From the NCBI GenBank assembly GCA_937890135.1, contig CALBYC010000226.1:1-25700 (forward strand): a stretch of DNA of 25,700 nucleotides, written 5' to 3'. A program made the translations under genes and the position numbers. Positions 14,168 to 21,828 of the stretch are shown here, piece after piece. The stretch is from an uncultured Parabacteroides sp. (lineage in GTDB: Bacteria; Bacteroidota; Bacteroidia; Bacteroidales; Tannerellaceae). Numbering within the stretch: position 1 is the first letter of the stretch; each line of letters opens with the position of its first letter. The notes below the pieces were generated by a model that did no database searches, was not told where the DNA came from, and saw only the letters and a list, made by a program, of their open reading frames with translations.

Positions 14168-14992
14168 TCAATATTGTTCCTTTTCGCTCGGGAAGTCACC
14201 GGTCTTTACATCCTCGATATAGGACTGGACAGCGCACGTAATGTCTTCCGCCAAATTAGCATAACGCCGAAGAAAACGAGGCGAAAATCCTCGGTTGATT
14301 CCTAACATATCGTGCATGACCAGGACTTGACCGTCCACACCCCCCCCGGCTCCGATTCCAATGACAGGAATAGACAACTCCTTTGCCACTCGTGAAGCCA
14401 ATTCGGCCGGTATTTTCTCCAATACCAAAGCGAAGCAACCTATATTCTCCAACAAATGGGCATCTTCAATCAGCTTCCTTGCTTCTGCTTCTTCCCGGGC
14501 ACGAACGGAATAAGTTCCAAATTTGTTTATGGACTGAGGTGTCAAACCCAAATGCCCCATCACAGGAATGCCGGCACACAAAATACGTTCTACCGACTCC
14601 CTGACTTCCGCACCGCCTTCCAATTTAATGCAATCGGCATGCGTTTCTTTCATCACTCTTATGGCTGAAGCTAACGCCTCTAAGGGATTGCCTTGGTAAG
14701 TACCAAAAGGCAAATCTACCACAACCAATGCACGTTTTACGGCCTTAGCCACAGATCGTCCATGGTAAATCATCTGATCCAATGTGATAGGCAAAGTGGT
14801 TGTATTTCCAGCCATGACATTGGAAGCTGAATCGCCTACTAAAATCACATCCATTCCTGACTGATCGATCAGCGTCGCCATGGAATAATCATAGGCCGTC
14901 AACATCGAAATCTTCTCTCCACGCTGCTTCATCTCATATAAGCGGTGCGTTGTCACCTTACGTATATCGTCGTCTCTTTGTGCAACTGACAT
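14168..14992 (-). CDS. panB: 3-methyl-2-oxobutanoate hydroxymethyltransferase
   Basis: Catalyses the first committed step of pantothenate synthesis, adding a hydroxymethyl group from methylenetetrahydrofolate to ketoisovalerate to give ketopantoate. The 274-residue protein shows the family motifs KISMLTAYDYSMATLID, VGDSASNVMAGNTTTLP, VVDLPFGTYQ, KLEGGAEV, VMGHLGLTPQS and IGIGAGGGVDGQVLVMHD. Length is normal. The start ATG (14990-14992) is about 20 bases after a probable transcription start. The next pathway genes panC and panD lie about 8 kb away on the opposite strand. This gene instead leads an apparent operon with the 120-residue protein and hybrid kinase. Confidence 0.97.
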   Translation of the reverse strand: MSVAQRDDDIRKVTTHRLYEMKQRGEKISMLTAYDYSMATLIDQSGMDVILVGDSASNVMAGNTTTLPITLDQMIYHGRSVAKAVKRALVVVDLPFGTYQGNPLEALASAIRVMKETHADCIKLEGGAEVRESVERILCAGIPVMGHLGLTPQSINKFGTYSVRAREEAEARKLIEDAHLLENIGCFALVLEKIPAELASRVAKELSIPVIGIGAGGGVDGQVLVMHDMLGINRGFSPRFLRRYANLAEDITCAVQSYIEDVKTGDFPSEKEQY

Positions 14993-15020
14993 TTCTTATT
15001 ATTTTTTAGTTTTGATAGCA

Positions 15021-15028
15021 CAAAGATA
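15021..15028 (-). promoter_or_regulatory. -7 box of the panB operon
   Basis: TATCTTTG on the minus strand (15028-15021) matches TAnnTTTG exactly and lies 28 bases before the panB ATG. No clear TTTG is seen at -33. Confidence 0.6.
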
Positions 15029-15041
15029 AATACATATTTCA

Positions 15042-15049
15042 TATTTTTG
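15042..15049 (+). promoter_or_regulatory. -7 box of the DUF5103 gene, divergent from panB
   Basis: TATTTTTG (15042-15049) matches TAnnTTTG. It predicts a start near 15057, which supports ATG 15095 over the in-frame start at 15047. The -33 element is not clear. It is only 13 bases from the panB -7 box, so the two promoters overlap back to back. Confidence 0.5.
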
Positions 15050-15094
15050 CCACAGTTATCAGTATTTACGATTTCTTCAAATTGGATTTTGGTT

Positions 15095-16366
15095 ATGAAA
15101 CATTCCTTCATTTTTTTCTTCATATACTTATTTTCCCTATTGCCTTCAGAAGCTCAAACAACTTATCGAACAGAAATTTTCAGCCCGAAACGCATCAAGA
15201 CCTTGCAAGTGAAACAGCCAAACAAGGTATTTTCCACTCAGGTCATCACATTAGGAAGCGATGAACAGATTGAAATTTCATTTGATGATTTATCCAGCCA
15301 TTTCACACGCTATGCCTACAATGTCATACATTGCAACACAGATTGGGCAGCTTCGCAACTTGCACAAACGGAGTATATGCAAGGATTCCAAGGTTTGACA
15401 ATAGACGATTATGCCAACTCCTTCAATACAACCGTGCAGTATGTCAATTACCGGCTTTTGTTGCCAAATGAAGAAATACAACTAAAGGTTTCAGGGAATT
15501 ATGTAGTGCGAGTTTACGATGAGGAACAGCCAGAAAATGCCATATTGACGGCCTGCTTTTCCGTTGTCGACCCCCAGGTCAGCATCCGTGGCGAAGTAAA
15601 AGGTAATACCTTAATCGACACCTACCAACAACACCAACAAGTAAATTTCACAGTTATAAAGAAGAATTTCCCCATAACATTTCCTCAAAGAGACCTTAAA
15701 ATAAGGATTCTCCAAAACGACCGGCACGATTTACGCATCTCCGACATTCAACCCAGTACTATCCTAAACGACAGAATCATCTATGAGAATTGCCGCAGCT
15801 TGATATTTCCAGCAGGGAATGAATACCGACGTATGGAATTCCTTACACACAAATACAACGGGATGCATGTGGAAAGTACCTCTTTTTTCAACCCCTATTA
15901 TCATGTAGAGTTATCCACAGATTTTCCCACCGCCACGAACAGCTATGCATACGACCAAGATCAAAATGGCAGATTTTACCCGGCTTGCAGCCGATGCGAT
16001 GATGCGGACACGGAGTCAGATTACTGCATCGTCCATTTCTCTCTTGATATGCCTGAAATAAAAGGAGGAAATGTTTTCTTGAACGGGGATTTTGTCCAAA
16101 ATCTTTTTAAAGCCGAAAATGAAATGGCTTATAACCCGGATGCCCAGCGTTACGAAAAAGCCCTGCTTTTAAAACAGGGCAATTATAATTATCAATATTT
16201 ATGGGTAAAGGAAGGAACAGGAACGGGAGAAACGGGGACCATAGAAGGTAATTTCCATGAAACAGAAAATGAATATACGATATATATATATTATTGTCCT
16301 CCCGGAGCACGGTATGACCAGCTTATTGGTTTTCAGACATTGCGCTCCACACAAGGACAGTTATAG
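15095..16366 (+). CDS. DUF5103 / type IX secretion plug-family protein
   Basis: An exported 423-residue protein of the DUF5103 family, later named for the type IX secretion plug protein. In Flavobacterium a family member plugs the SprA translocon; many gut Bacteroidales carry homologues without an obvious full T9SS. I choose ATG 15095, as it gives the signal peptide MKHSFIFFFIYLFSLLPSEA and sits downstream of the predicted promoter. Family-like features include YRTEIFSPKRIKTLQV, FDDLSSHFTRYAYNVIHCNTDW, and the middle domain LEFLTHKYNGMHVE-like region ending in YAYDQDQNGRF. A short cysteine cluster (ACSRCDDADTESDYC) lies near residue 307-321. Its stop codon abuts the convergent guaD stop, with a 6-bp coordinate overlap. 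Confidence 0.85.
   Translation: MKHSFIFFFIYLFSLLPSEAQTTYRTEIFSPKRIKTLQVKQPNKVFSTQVITLGSDEQIEISFDDLSSHFTRYAYNVIHCNTDWAASQLAQTEYMQGFQGLTIDDYANSFNTTVQYVNYRLLLPNEEIQLKVSGNYVVRVYDEEQPENAILTACFSVVDPQVSIRGEVKGNTLIDTYQQHQQVNFTVIKKNFPITFPQRDLKIRILQNDRHDLRISDIQPSTILNDRIIYENCRSLIFPAGNEYRRMEFLTHKYNGMHVESTSFFNPYYHVELSTDFPTATNSYAYDQDQNGRFYPACSRCDDADTESDYCIVHFSLDMPEIKGGNVFLNGDFVQNLFKAENEMAYNPDAQRYEKALLLKQGNYNYQYLWVKEGTGTGETGTIEGNFHETENEYTIYIYYCPPGARYDQLIGFQTLRSTQGQL
16155..16180 (-). terminator. Intrinsic terminator for guaD inside the DUF5103 gene
   Basis: On the minus strand GCCCTG (16180-16175) pairs with CAGGGC (16165-16160) around an AT-rich loop, followed directly by TTTTT (16159-16155). This has the layout of an intrinsic terminator oriented with guaD and lies about 180 bases past its stop codon, antisense to DUF5103 codons for KALLLKQGN. 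Confidence 0.55.
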
Positions 16367-17659
16367 TTCGTACACACAGTCACCGGCTACATAGGTCGCT
16401 TTTACAGCCCTGTCATCCGCCATTGTCTGAAGTCCAAACAATTTTTGACCAATCGTCGCTTTTCCCAATTTCTCCAAGTAGTCCATCCTGAGCCGTTGGG
16501 GAATAGTCGAGGTATAATCAACGACAATGAAATCCGCAAATCGTCCTGGCAAAAGAGAACCTATCTCCTTTTCCAAATGCAAAGCTTGCGCACTTCCTAA
16601 GGTTGCCTTATAAAACGTCTCCATGACGGGCATCATGTATCCTTTTATTTGTTGTACCTTGTAGGATTCCCCCATGGTTTGGAACATGGAGAAAGTGGTT
16701 CCTGCTCCCACGTCAGTGCCCAAAGCGGTATGTATGCCAAATTCATTTGCCCGGTGCATATCATAAATACCGCTGCCCAAAAACGAGTTGGATGTGGGGC
16801 AATGAACAATTACCGCCTTATTCTCTGCTATACGTTTTAGTTCCGAATCCGACAGGTAAATGCCGTGGGCAAACAGGGAACGCTCCGTCAATAACCCATT
16901 TTCTTCATAGGTCTGCAAATAATCTTTTGATCCAGGATATAAGCCCATCACGGTTTCCACTTCCGATTTATTCTCCGACAAATGAGTCTGGATGTATGTA
17001 TCGGGGAACTCTTCATGCAGAACTCCACATATTTTTAATTCTTCGGACACACAAGATACCGAAAAACGAGGAGTTATGGCATAATGCAAACGCCCTTTTC
17101 CATGCCATTTTTCTATCAAAATCCTCACGTCTTCAGCACCTTTTTCCGGTTTCTCACAAAGAGATTCCGGAGCATACCGGTTGGAATGCGCCTTTCCGGC
17201 TATCATGCACATTTTATATTTGGCAGCTGATCCCAACAAGGCATCGACAGAAGCGGCATGGATGGAACCAAATGCCGCACAAGCCGTCGTACCATTGCGG
17301 AAAAGTTCATGGACAAACACGTCTGCAATACGGAGGCAATGCTGTTTATCCGCAAACCTCCCTTCCAAAGGAAACGTATAATCGCTCAGCCAATCCAGCA
17401 GCTGGGAAGCCGACATTCCTATCATTTCAGACTGGACAAAATGTATATGCGCATCAACAAATCCAGGCATCAACAAATATCCTCTGTAATCTACTTCACG
17501 GCTTTTGGGATGCTTTGTTTTCAAAGAAAGATAATCGCCGGTCTCCAAAACACGGCCGTCCTCTACACACAATGCACCATCTTCATAGTAAGACCAGCAA
17601 GGTTCACCGTTTGCCGATAAGCCAGTAAAATAGAACAATTCACCACGATACAATTGCAT
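16361..17659 (-). CDS. guaD: Guanine deaminase
   Basis: A zinc-dependent amidohydrolase that converts guanine to xanthine and ammonia in purine salvage or breakdown. From ATG 17659 the protein has 432 residues. The motifs are those of guanine deaminase within the amidohydrolase superfamily: zinc site PGFVDAHIHFVQSEMIG, AGKAHSNRYAPESL, PRFSVSCVSEEL, QTHLSENKSEVE, HGIYLSDSEL, CPTSNSFLGSG and GTDVGAGTTFSMFQTMGESY. I prefer ATG 17659 because AGAAAGG stands six bases upstream; ATG 17665 is the alternative, and the upstream in-frame TTG at 17683 is unlikely. The gene follows the LolC/E-like permease after 129 bp and is convergent with DUF5103, overlapping it by 6 bp at the stops. Confidence 0.92.
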   Translation of the reverse strand: MQLYRGELFYFTGLSANGEPCWSYYEDGALCVEDGRVLETGDYLSLKTKHPKSREVDYRGYLLMPGFVDAHIHFVQSEMIGMSASQLLDWLSDYTFPLEGRFADKQHCLRIADVFVHELFRNGTTACAAFGSIHAASVDALLGSAAKYKMCMIAGKAHSNRYAPESLCEKPEKGAEDVRILIEKWHGKGRLHYAITPRFSVSCVSEELKICGVLHEEFPDTYIQTHLSENKSEVETVMGLYPGSKDYLQTYEENGLLTERSLFAHGIYLSDSELKRIAENKAVIVHCPTSNSFLGSGIYDMHRANEFGIHTALGTDVGAGTTFSMFQTMGESYKVQQIKGYMMPVMETFYKATLGSAQALHLEKEIGSLLPGRFADFIVVDYTSTIPQRLRMDYLEKLGKATIGQKLFGLQTMADDRAVKATYVAGDCVYEL

Positions 17660-17788
17660 AATCATCCTTTCTTTTTTTACCAATCCTTTATATTAACTTC
17701 AGATACCTCATCCGGCGTAAGCAAAAGCCAAAGAATAGCATCTCATTGCCTTCCGATGAGAAAAGCTTTTGGGAATGTGTTCGCGCCT

Positions 17789-19033
17789 TCACTCAAAACG
17801 AATGCTCTTGACTGGACTGATACGGGTAATCAAATAAGATGGCCCTAACATCATAAGCATGGAGAGCAATAAAGTCCCTATGTTCAACAACAACAGAGAG
17901 ATGAGATTCAAATCTACAGGCACTGCATCCAAATAATATATGGAAGGATCCAATTTAAACAAATGAGTGCAGGATTGCAATATACAAATCGAAATGCCAA
18001 CTACATTCCCCCATAACATTCCTTTCCCTATCAGGAAAAATGAAACATATAAGAATATCTTTCGGATGCTTAGGTTGTTTTCACCCAAAGCTTTTAAGAT
18101 TCCTATCATATTGGTTCGTTCCAAAATGATAATCAACAAACCTGAAATCATGGTAAAACCGGCGACGGCAAGCATTAATGCCAAAATAACGGCTACATTT
18201 ATATCCAACACATCCAACCAACTAAAAATCATCGGATTCAAGTCTTTGATGGATCGGACATAATAAGAGTTCCCGTCCTTGTCTTGTTTTTCCATCAAAT
18301 CAAAATATAATTCTTCCGACAACGATTCTAATTGACCATAATCGTCAACCAGCAACTCGACTCCGCTCACTTGGTCGTCTGACCAGCCGTTGAGCCGTTT
18401 GACTTGACGTATGTCCGCAATCACGAAAAGTTTGTCGTAATCGGCAAAACCAGTTTCATAAATGCCCGTGATATTGAACTTTCTCGCTCGGATTTCATCA
18501 TCGACAAAGTAAGTTAAGAAAGAATCCCCTACTTTCAGCCCTACCAAATCAGACAAATACCGGGAAATAATCACATCTGAAGAGCGTTTAAGCGAATCCA
18601 TTTGGAAAATCTCCCCTTCTTGCAGGTTATTTCGGAAAAAAGACCAATCATATTGCCGGTCCACACCTTTCAAGACTATCCCTTGGAAGTCAGTATCCGT
18701 TTTTAAGATTCCCGGTTTCGTCGCAAAAGTCTCGACATGACGAATTCCCTTCCGTGCTTTCAAAGCAACCAAGAAAGAATCGGTAACAGTGATGGGCGTT
18801 GTCTGGTAAGAGCTATTGTTATCGAAATTGGTTATCTGGATATGGGAACCAAAACCAATAACCTTATTGCGTACTTCTTTTTTGAAACCTATGACTATTG
18901 CTACCGAAAGGATCATGACTGCCAAACCTAATGATATACCAATCATAGCTATTCGAATGGCAGGAGGAGTCGCTTTCCGCTCCCTGTCTTTTGCGAAATA
19001 AATCTTCCGAGCTATGAAAAGTTCCAAGTTCAT
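17789..19033 (-). CDS. LolC/LolE-family ABC transporter permease
   Basis: An inner-membrane permease of the FtsX/MacB type, closest to the LolC/LolE subunits that extract lipoproteins from the inner membrane for delivery to the outer membrane. It has 414 residues: a cytoplasmic N-terminal helix (MNLELFIARKIYFAK), one membrane segment (about 27-49), a large periplasmic domain (about 50-270) and three more segments near 275-300, 325-350 and 375-400, ending ISPVKSIRFE as in the family. The ATPase subunit is not in the window. It starts one base after the aminotransferase stop, so translation is probably coupled; the two genes have no evident shared function. Confidence 0.88.
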   Translation of the reverse strand: MNLELFIARKIYFAKDRERKATPPAIRIAMIGISLGLAVMILSVAIVIGFKKEVRNKVIGFGSHIQITNFDNNSSYQTTPITVTDSFLVALKARKGIRHVETFATKPGILKTDTDFQGIVLKGVDRQYDWSFFRNNLQEGEIFQMDSLKRSSDVIISRYLSDLVGLKVGDSFLTYFVDDEIRARKFNITGIYETGFADYDKLFVIADIRQVKRLNGWSDDQVSGVELLVDDYGQLESLSEELYFDLMEKQDKDGNSYYVRSIKDLNPMIFSWLDVLDINVAVILALMLAVAGFTMISGLLIIILERTNMIGILKALGENNLSIRKIFLYVSFFLIGKGMLWGNVVGISICILQSCTHLFKLDPSIYYLDAVPVDLNLISLLLLNIGTLLLSMLMMLGPSYLITRISPVKSIRFE

Positions 19034-19034
19034 G

Positions 19035-20234
19035 TTACAAGGTCCTGCCTGGATAAGCTTCCAATGCCTTTTGCAATACCATCAACGCATTGGCAAGATC
19101 TTCTTTTTTCAGCACGTATGCCATTCGCACTTCATTTTTCCCCAGCCCGGGTGTCGTATAGAAACCGGAGGCCGGAGCCATCATTACCGTTTGCCCTTCA
19201 TACTCAAACTCGCTCAAACACCATGCACAGAACTTGTCCGCATCATCGACGGGCAATTTTGCCACCGTATAGAAGGCGCCCATGGGAATGGGTGAATAGC
19301 AACCAGGTATCCGGTTCAACCCGTCTATCAAAAACTTTCTTCGCTCCACATATTCGTTATATACATCCAGCATATAGTCCGCTGGAGTATCCAACGATGC
19401 TTCGGCGATAATCTGCCCAATCAATGGCGGGCTCAATCGCGCTTGACACCATTTCATCACATTTTCACGCACCATCTTGTTTTTGCATATCAGCGCTCCG
19501 ATGCGGATTCCGCATTCGCTATAGCGTTTAGAAACGGAATCCACCAACACGACATTATTTTCTATTCCTTTTAGATGGAATGCGGAAATATAAGGGGCAC
19601 CCGTATAACAGAACTCACGGTAAACCTCGTCCGAAAACAAAAACAAGTCATATTTTTTGACGATGTCCCGCAACTGGTTCATCTCTTTCTGAGTATAAAG
19701 ATAGCCCGTCGGATTGTTCGGATTGCATATCAGTATGGCCTTGGTACGCGGAGTTATCAATTCTTCAAACCGTTCCATGGATGGCAAAGCAAAACCTTCA
19801 TCTATGGAGGATGGGACAGTCTTTATGACCGCCCCCGAAGATATGGCAAAAGCCATGTAGTTGGCATACGCTGGCTCCGGAATGATAATTTCATCGCCTG
19901 GGTCCAAACATGCCATAAATGAAAAGAACACGGCTTCTGACCCACCCGTCGTGATGATAATGTCATCTACATCCACCATGATATGGAACTTGGCATAATA
20001 ATTCACCAATTTCTCACGGAAGCTACGGATTCCTTCACTCGGAGAATACTCCAATACAGTCCGATCTATCTTGCGCATCGCCTCCAGCGCGACCTCCGGA
20101 GTTGGGAGGTCAGGCTGACCGATATTCAGGTGATACACTTTTATTCCTTTTGCTTTGGCTTGATTAGCCAAAGGTACAAGTTTTCGAATCGGAGAAGCTG
20201 GCATGCTTATCCCTCGTTGCGATATGTTCGGCAT
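19035..20234 (-). CDS. PLP-dependent class I/II aminotransferase (aspartate aminotransferase-like)
   Basis: A cytoplasmic fold-type I aminotransferase, probably acting on aspartate, aromatic or related amino acids; specificity cannot be fixed from motifs. From ATG 20234 it has 399 residues. Family features are HLNIGQPDLPTPE, EYSPSEGIRSFREKL, TTGGSEAVFFSF, the cofactor pocket CNPNNPTGYLYT, SDEVYREF, the Schiff-base lysine K236 in DSVSKRYSECGIRIG, and the C-terminal arginine in NEVRMAYV. An upstream TTG at 20261 extends the frame by nine residues but lies at or before the predicted transcription start, so I reject it. The LolC/E-type permease follows after one base. Confidence 0.93.
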   Translation of the reverse strand: MPNISQRGISMPASPIRKLVPLANQAKAKGIKVYHLNIGQPDLPTPEVALEAMRKIDRTVLEYSPSEGIRSFREKLVNYYAKFHIMVDVDDIIITTGGSEAVFFSFMACLDPGDEIIIPEPAYANYMAFAISSGAVIKTVPSSIDEGFALPSMERFEELITPRTKAILICNPNNPTGYLYTQKEMNQLRDIVKKYDLFLFSDEVYREFCYTGAPYISAFHLKGIENNVVLVDSVSKRYSECGIRIGALICKNKMVRENVMKWCQARLSPPLIGQIIAEASLDTPADYMLDVYNEYVERRKFLIDGLNRIPGCYSPIPMGAFYTVAKLPVDDADKFCAWCLSEFEYEGQTVMMAPASGFYTTPGLGKNEVRMAYVLKKEDLANALMVLQKALEAYPGRTL

Positions 20235-20263
20235 TGCTATATTTATATTATTGTTTTGCAATA

Positions 20264-20294
20264 CAAAGATATGTATTTATTGAAAACTTGCAAA
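20264..20294 (-). promoter_or_regulatory. Promoter of the aminotransferase-permease operon
   Basis: On the minus strand TTTG (20294-20291) and TATCTTTG (20271-20264) are separated by 19 bases, a full match to the Bacteroides promoter consensus. The predicted start is about 20 bases before ATG 20234, and this decides that start. Confidence 0.8.
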
Positions 20295-20304
20295 ACAATC
20301 CTTA

Positions 20305-20339
20305 CCAAAAACAAATCCCCGGAATCATGAAGAATCCGG
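20305..20339 (-). terminator. Intrinsic terminator after the DUF4270 gene
   Basis: On the minus strand CCGGATTC (20339-20332) pairs with GATTCCGG-type sequence (20326-20319) with one internal A-A or T-T mismatch, followed by a T-rich tail TTTGTTTTTGG ending at 20305. It lies 55 bases past the DUF4270 stop and just before the next promoter. Confidence 0.6.
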
Positions 20340-20393
20340 AGATAACTTTATTGATAAAAATGTTTGACGGCACTTAAATTTGTGCCACTGATT

Positions 20394-21818
20394 TTATTGT
20401 TCGGCATATTCACTTGTCACTATGACTATCCGTCTTGCGTCCTTATCTTTCTTCAATTTGACACCGGAAGGAGATAGATAATTACTTATGGAAGTAGTAG
20501 TTTCAGTGGTTCCCCCGCTGCTCCAGTAACTGCTGCTGGATGAAGAGACGGTCGTCGTCGCACAATAAACAGGGACGACCAACAACACCAAATCCTTGTC
20601 CGGATTGTTTATATAATGTGTTTGCAAGACATTGGACACGTTACCAAAATCATATGTACGGTCGCTTGAATCATAATCTCCTTTGAACACAGTCTCGTTA
20701 TCATTCAGTTTGCTTTGCTCGAAGAAATTCTTCATCGAATCTTGCGGCATCAGCAAGACCGTGGACGGAGCTTCGAAAGCGTACTTCCATTTCTCCTGCG
20801 GCATAGCCTTCAACTTGAAATGGAAATCGTTCAAAATGCGGGTACCTATTTTCTCTTTGATGGCCTTTGCCGGCACGATTATCTTCGTGCATACTCCGGA
20901 AGGAGTCTTCATATAAGTATATTCATCGTTCGGCTCCAACAATGTCTCCAAATTGTCGTTCTTCATTTGGTTCATCTGGATGACCTCTTTCGTCACATTG
21001 AATTGTTCACGAGTCCGTATGATCGTGTCATTTCCGGCATCCGTCTTCGACATATACCTGTAATAGATGAAAAACGATGATTGCGCCACTTTTAAGATAT
21101 TGCCTGTCCCATATCCGGTGGTGACATAAAAACCCGGGAAAAACTTGTTGAACGTTTCTTGATTCTTGAATGTCTGCGGATTATTGACTGTTTCATCATA
21201 AAATGCCTGCGCCACCTCTGTCGGTATACGGATGCGGACATTCGGCGTATAATAATTATCATCACTCGAACTGGTAATGGCGCGGATGGAATCGGAAATG
21301 CTCAAATCCCTGGGCGTATAAGTCTTTTCTCCCAGCAATGTCCTCATGTCGCAATAATCTTCCGCTTTCATGTTCGTGTAATAGTTACGCTCCAAAGGCT
21401 TCGTGACTTTGTAAATCCGGGCTTGCATGGGAGCTAACGTATCCCCGATGCAGGAAGTGCCTATGTTACCGTTCGTATCACGCTGGTAAAGGATGAAAAA
21501 AGCCATGGAATCCACCTTGCCTTCCAAAGGCTCGTGAGCGAATTTATACCCCTCTGGGCAGTAGAACTGGCAAATATAGTCCGCCTTGATGTTGCCATAC
21601 AGCGGGTCATACAGCTCACCTAGCAACCCACTTACAGTCCTCGCATAAACCGAGTCGAGTTTGATAGTGGACATTTCAACCTCGAACGTATCTGTGTATG
21701 CCTTGACTCTGTCAGCCCCCGGCTGAATACTTGGTCCAACCAAACTCACATCATCATTACACCCGCCCAAGAGAGAAGCTCCCAACGCGAGCCCAAGTAT
21801 AAGACGTTTCATCTTCAT
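20394..21818 (-). CDS. DUF4270 surface lipoprotein
   Basis: A Bacteroidales lipoprotein of unknown function. The 474-residue protein begins with a lipoprotein signal, MKMKRLILGLALGASLLGGC, with the lipid-carrying cysteine at residue 20. The following NDD is acidic, as in the export signal that sends lipoproteins to the cell surface in Bacteroidota. The body shows the DUF4270 pattern: STIKLDSVYARTVSGLLGEL, DPLYGNIKADY and a long beta-rich segment, and it has a serine-rich run (TTTVSSSSSSYWSSG) near residue 425-440. A start at the third residue (21812) is possible. It follows the GT5 gene by 10 bp and was probably acquired as one operon unit in this order; I infer no function from that pairing. 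Confidence 0.88.
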   Translation of the reverse strand: MKMKRLILGLALGASLLGGCNDDVSLVGPSIQPGADRVKAYTDTFEVEMSTIKLDSVYARTVSGLLGELYDPLYGNIKADYICQFYCPEGYKFAHEPLEGKVDSMAFFILYQRDTNGNIGTSCIGDTLAPMQARIYKVTKPLERNYYTNMKAEDYCDMRTLLGEKTYTPRDLSISDSIRAITSSSDDNYYTPNVRIRIPTEVAQAFYDETVNNPQTFKNQETFNKFFPGFYVTTGYGTGNILKVAQSSFFIYYRYMSKTDAGNDTIIRTREQFNVTKEVIQMNQMKNDNLETLLEPNDEYTYMKTPSGVCTKIIVPAKAIKEKIGTRILNDFHFKLKAMPQEKWKYAFEAPSTVLLMPQDSMKNFFEQSKLNDNETVFKGDYDSSDRTYDFGNVSNVLQTHYINNPDKDLVLLVVPVYCATTTVSSSSSSYWSSGGTTETTTSISNYLSPSGVKLKKDKDARRIVIVTSEYAEQ

Positions 21819-21828
21819 TGCTTTTATA

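Noticed and set aside
16270..16294. Run of alternating TA in the DUF5103 gene
   Set aside because: It simply encodes YTIYIYY in frame and is too short to suggest a special element.
16747..17628. 293-codon plus-strand frame opposite guaD
   Set aside because: It is antisense to the well-conserved deaminase and rich in H, P and S, as usual for a shadow frame.
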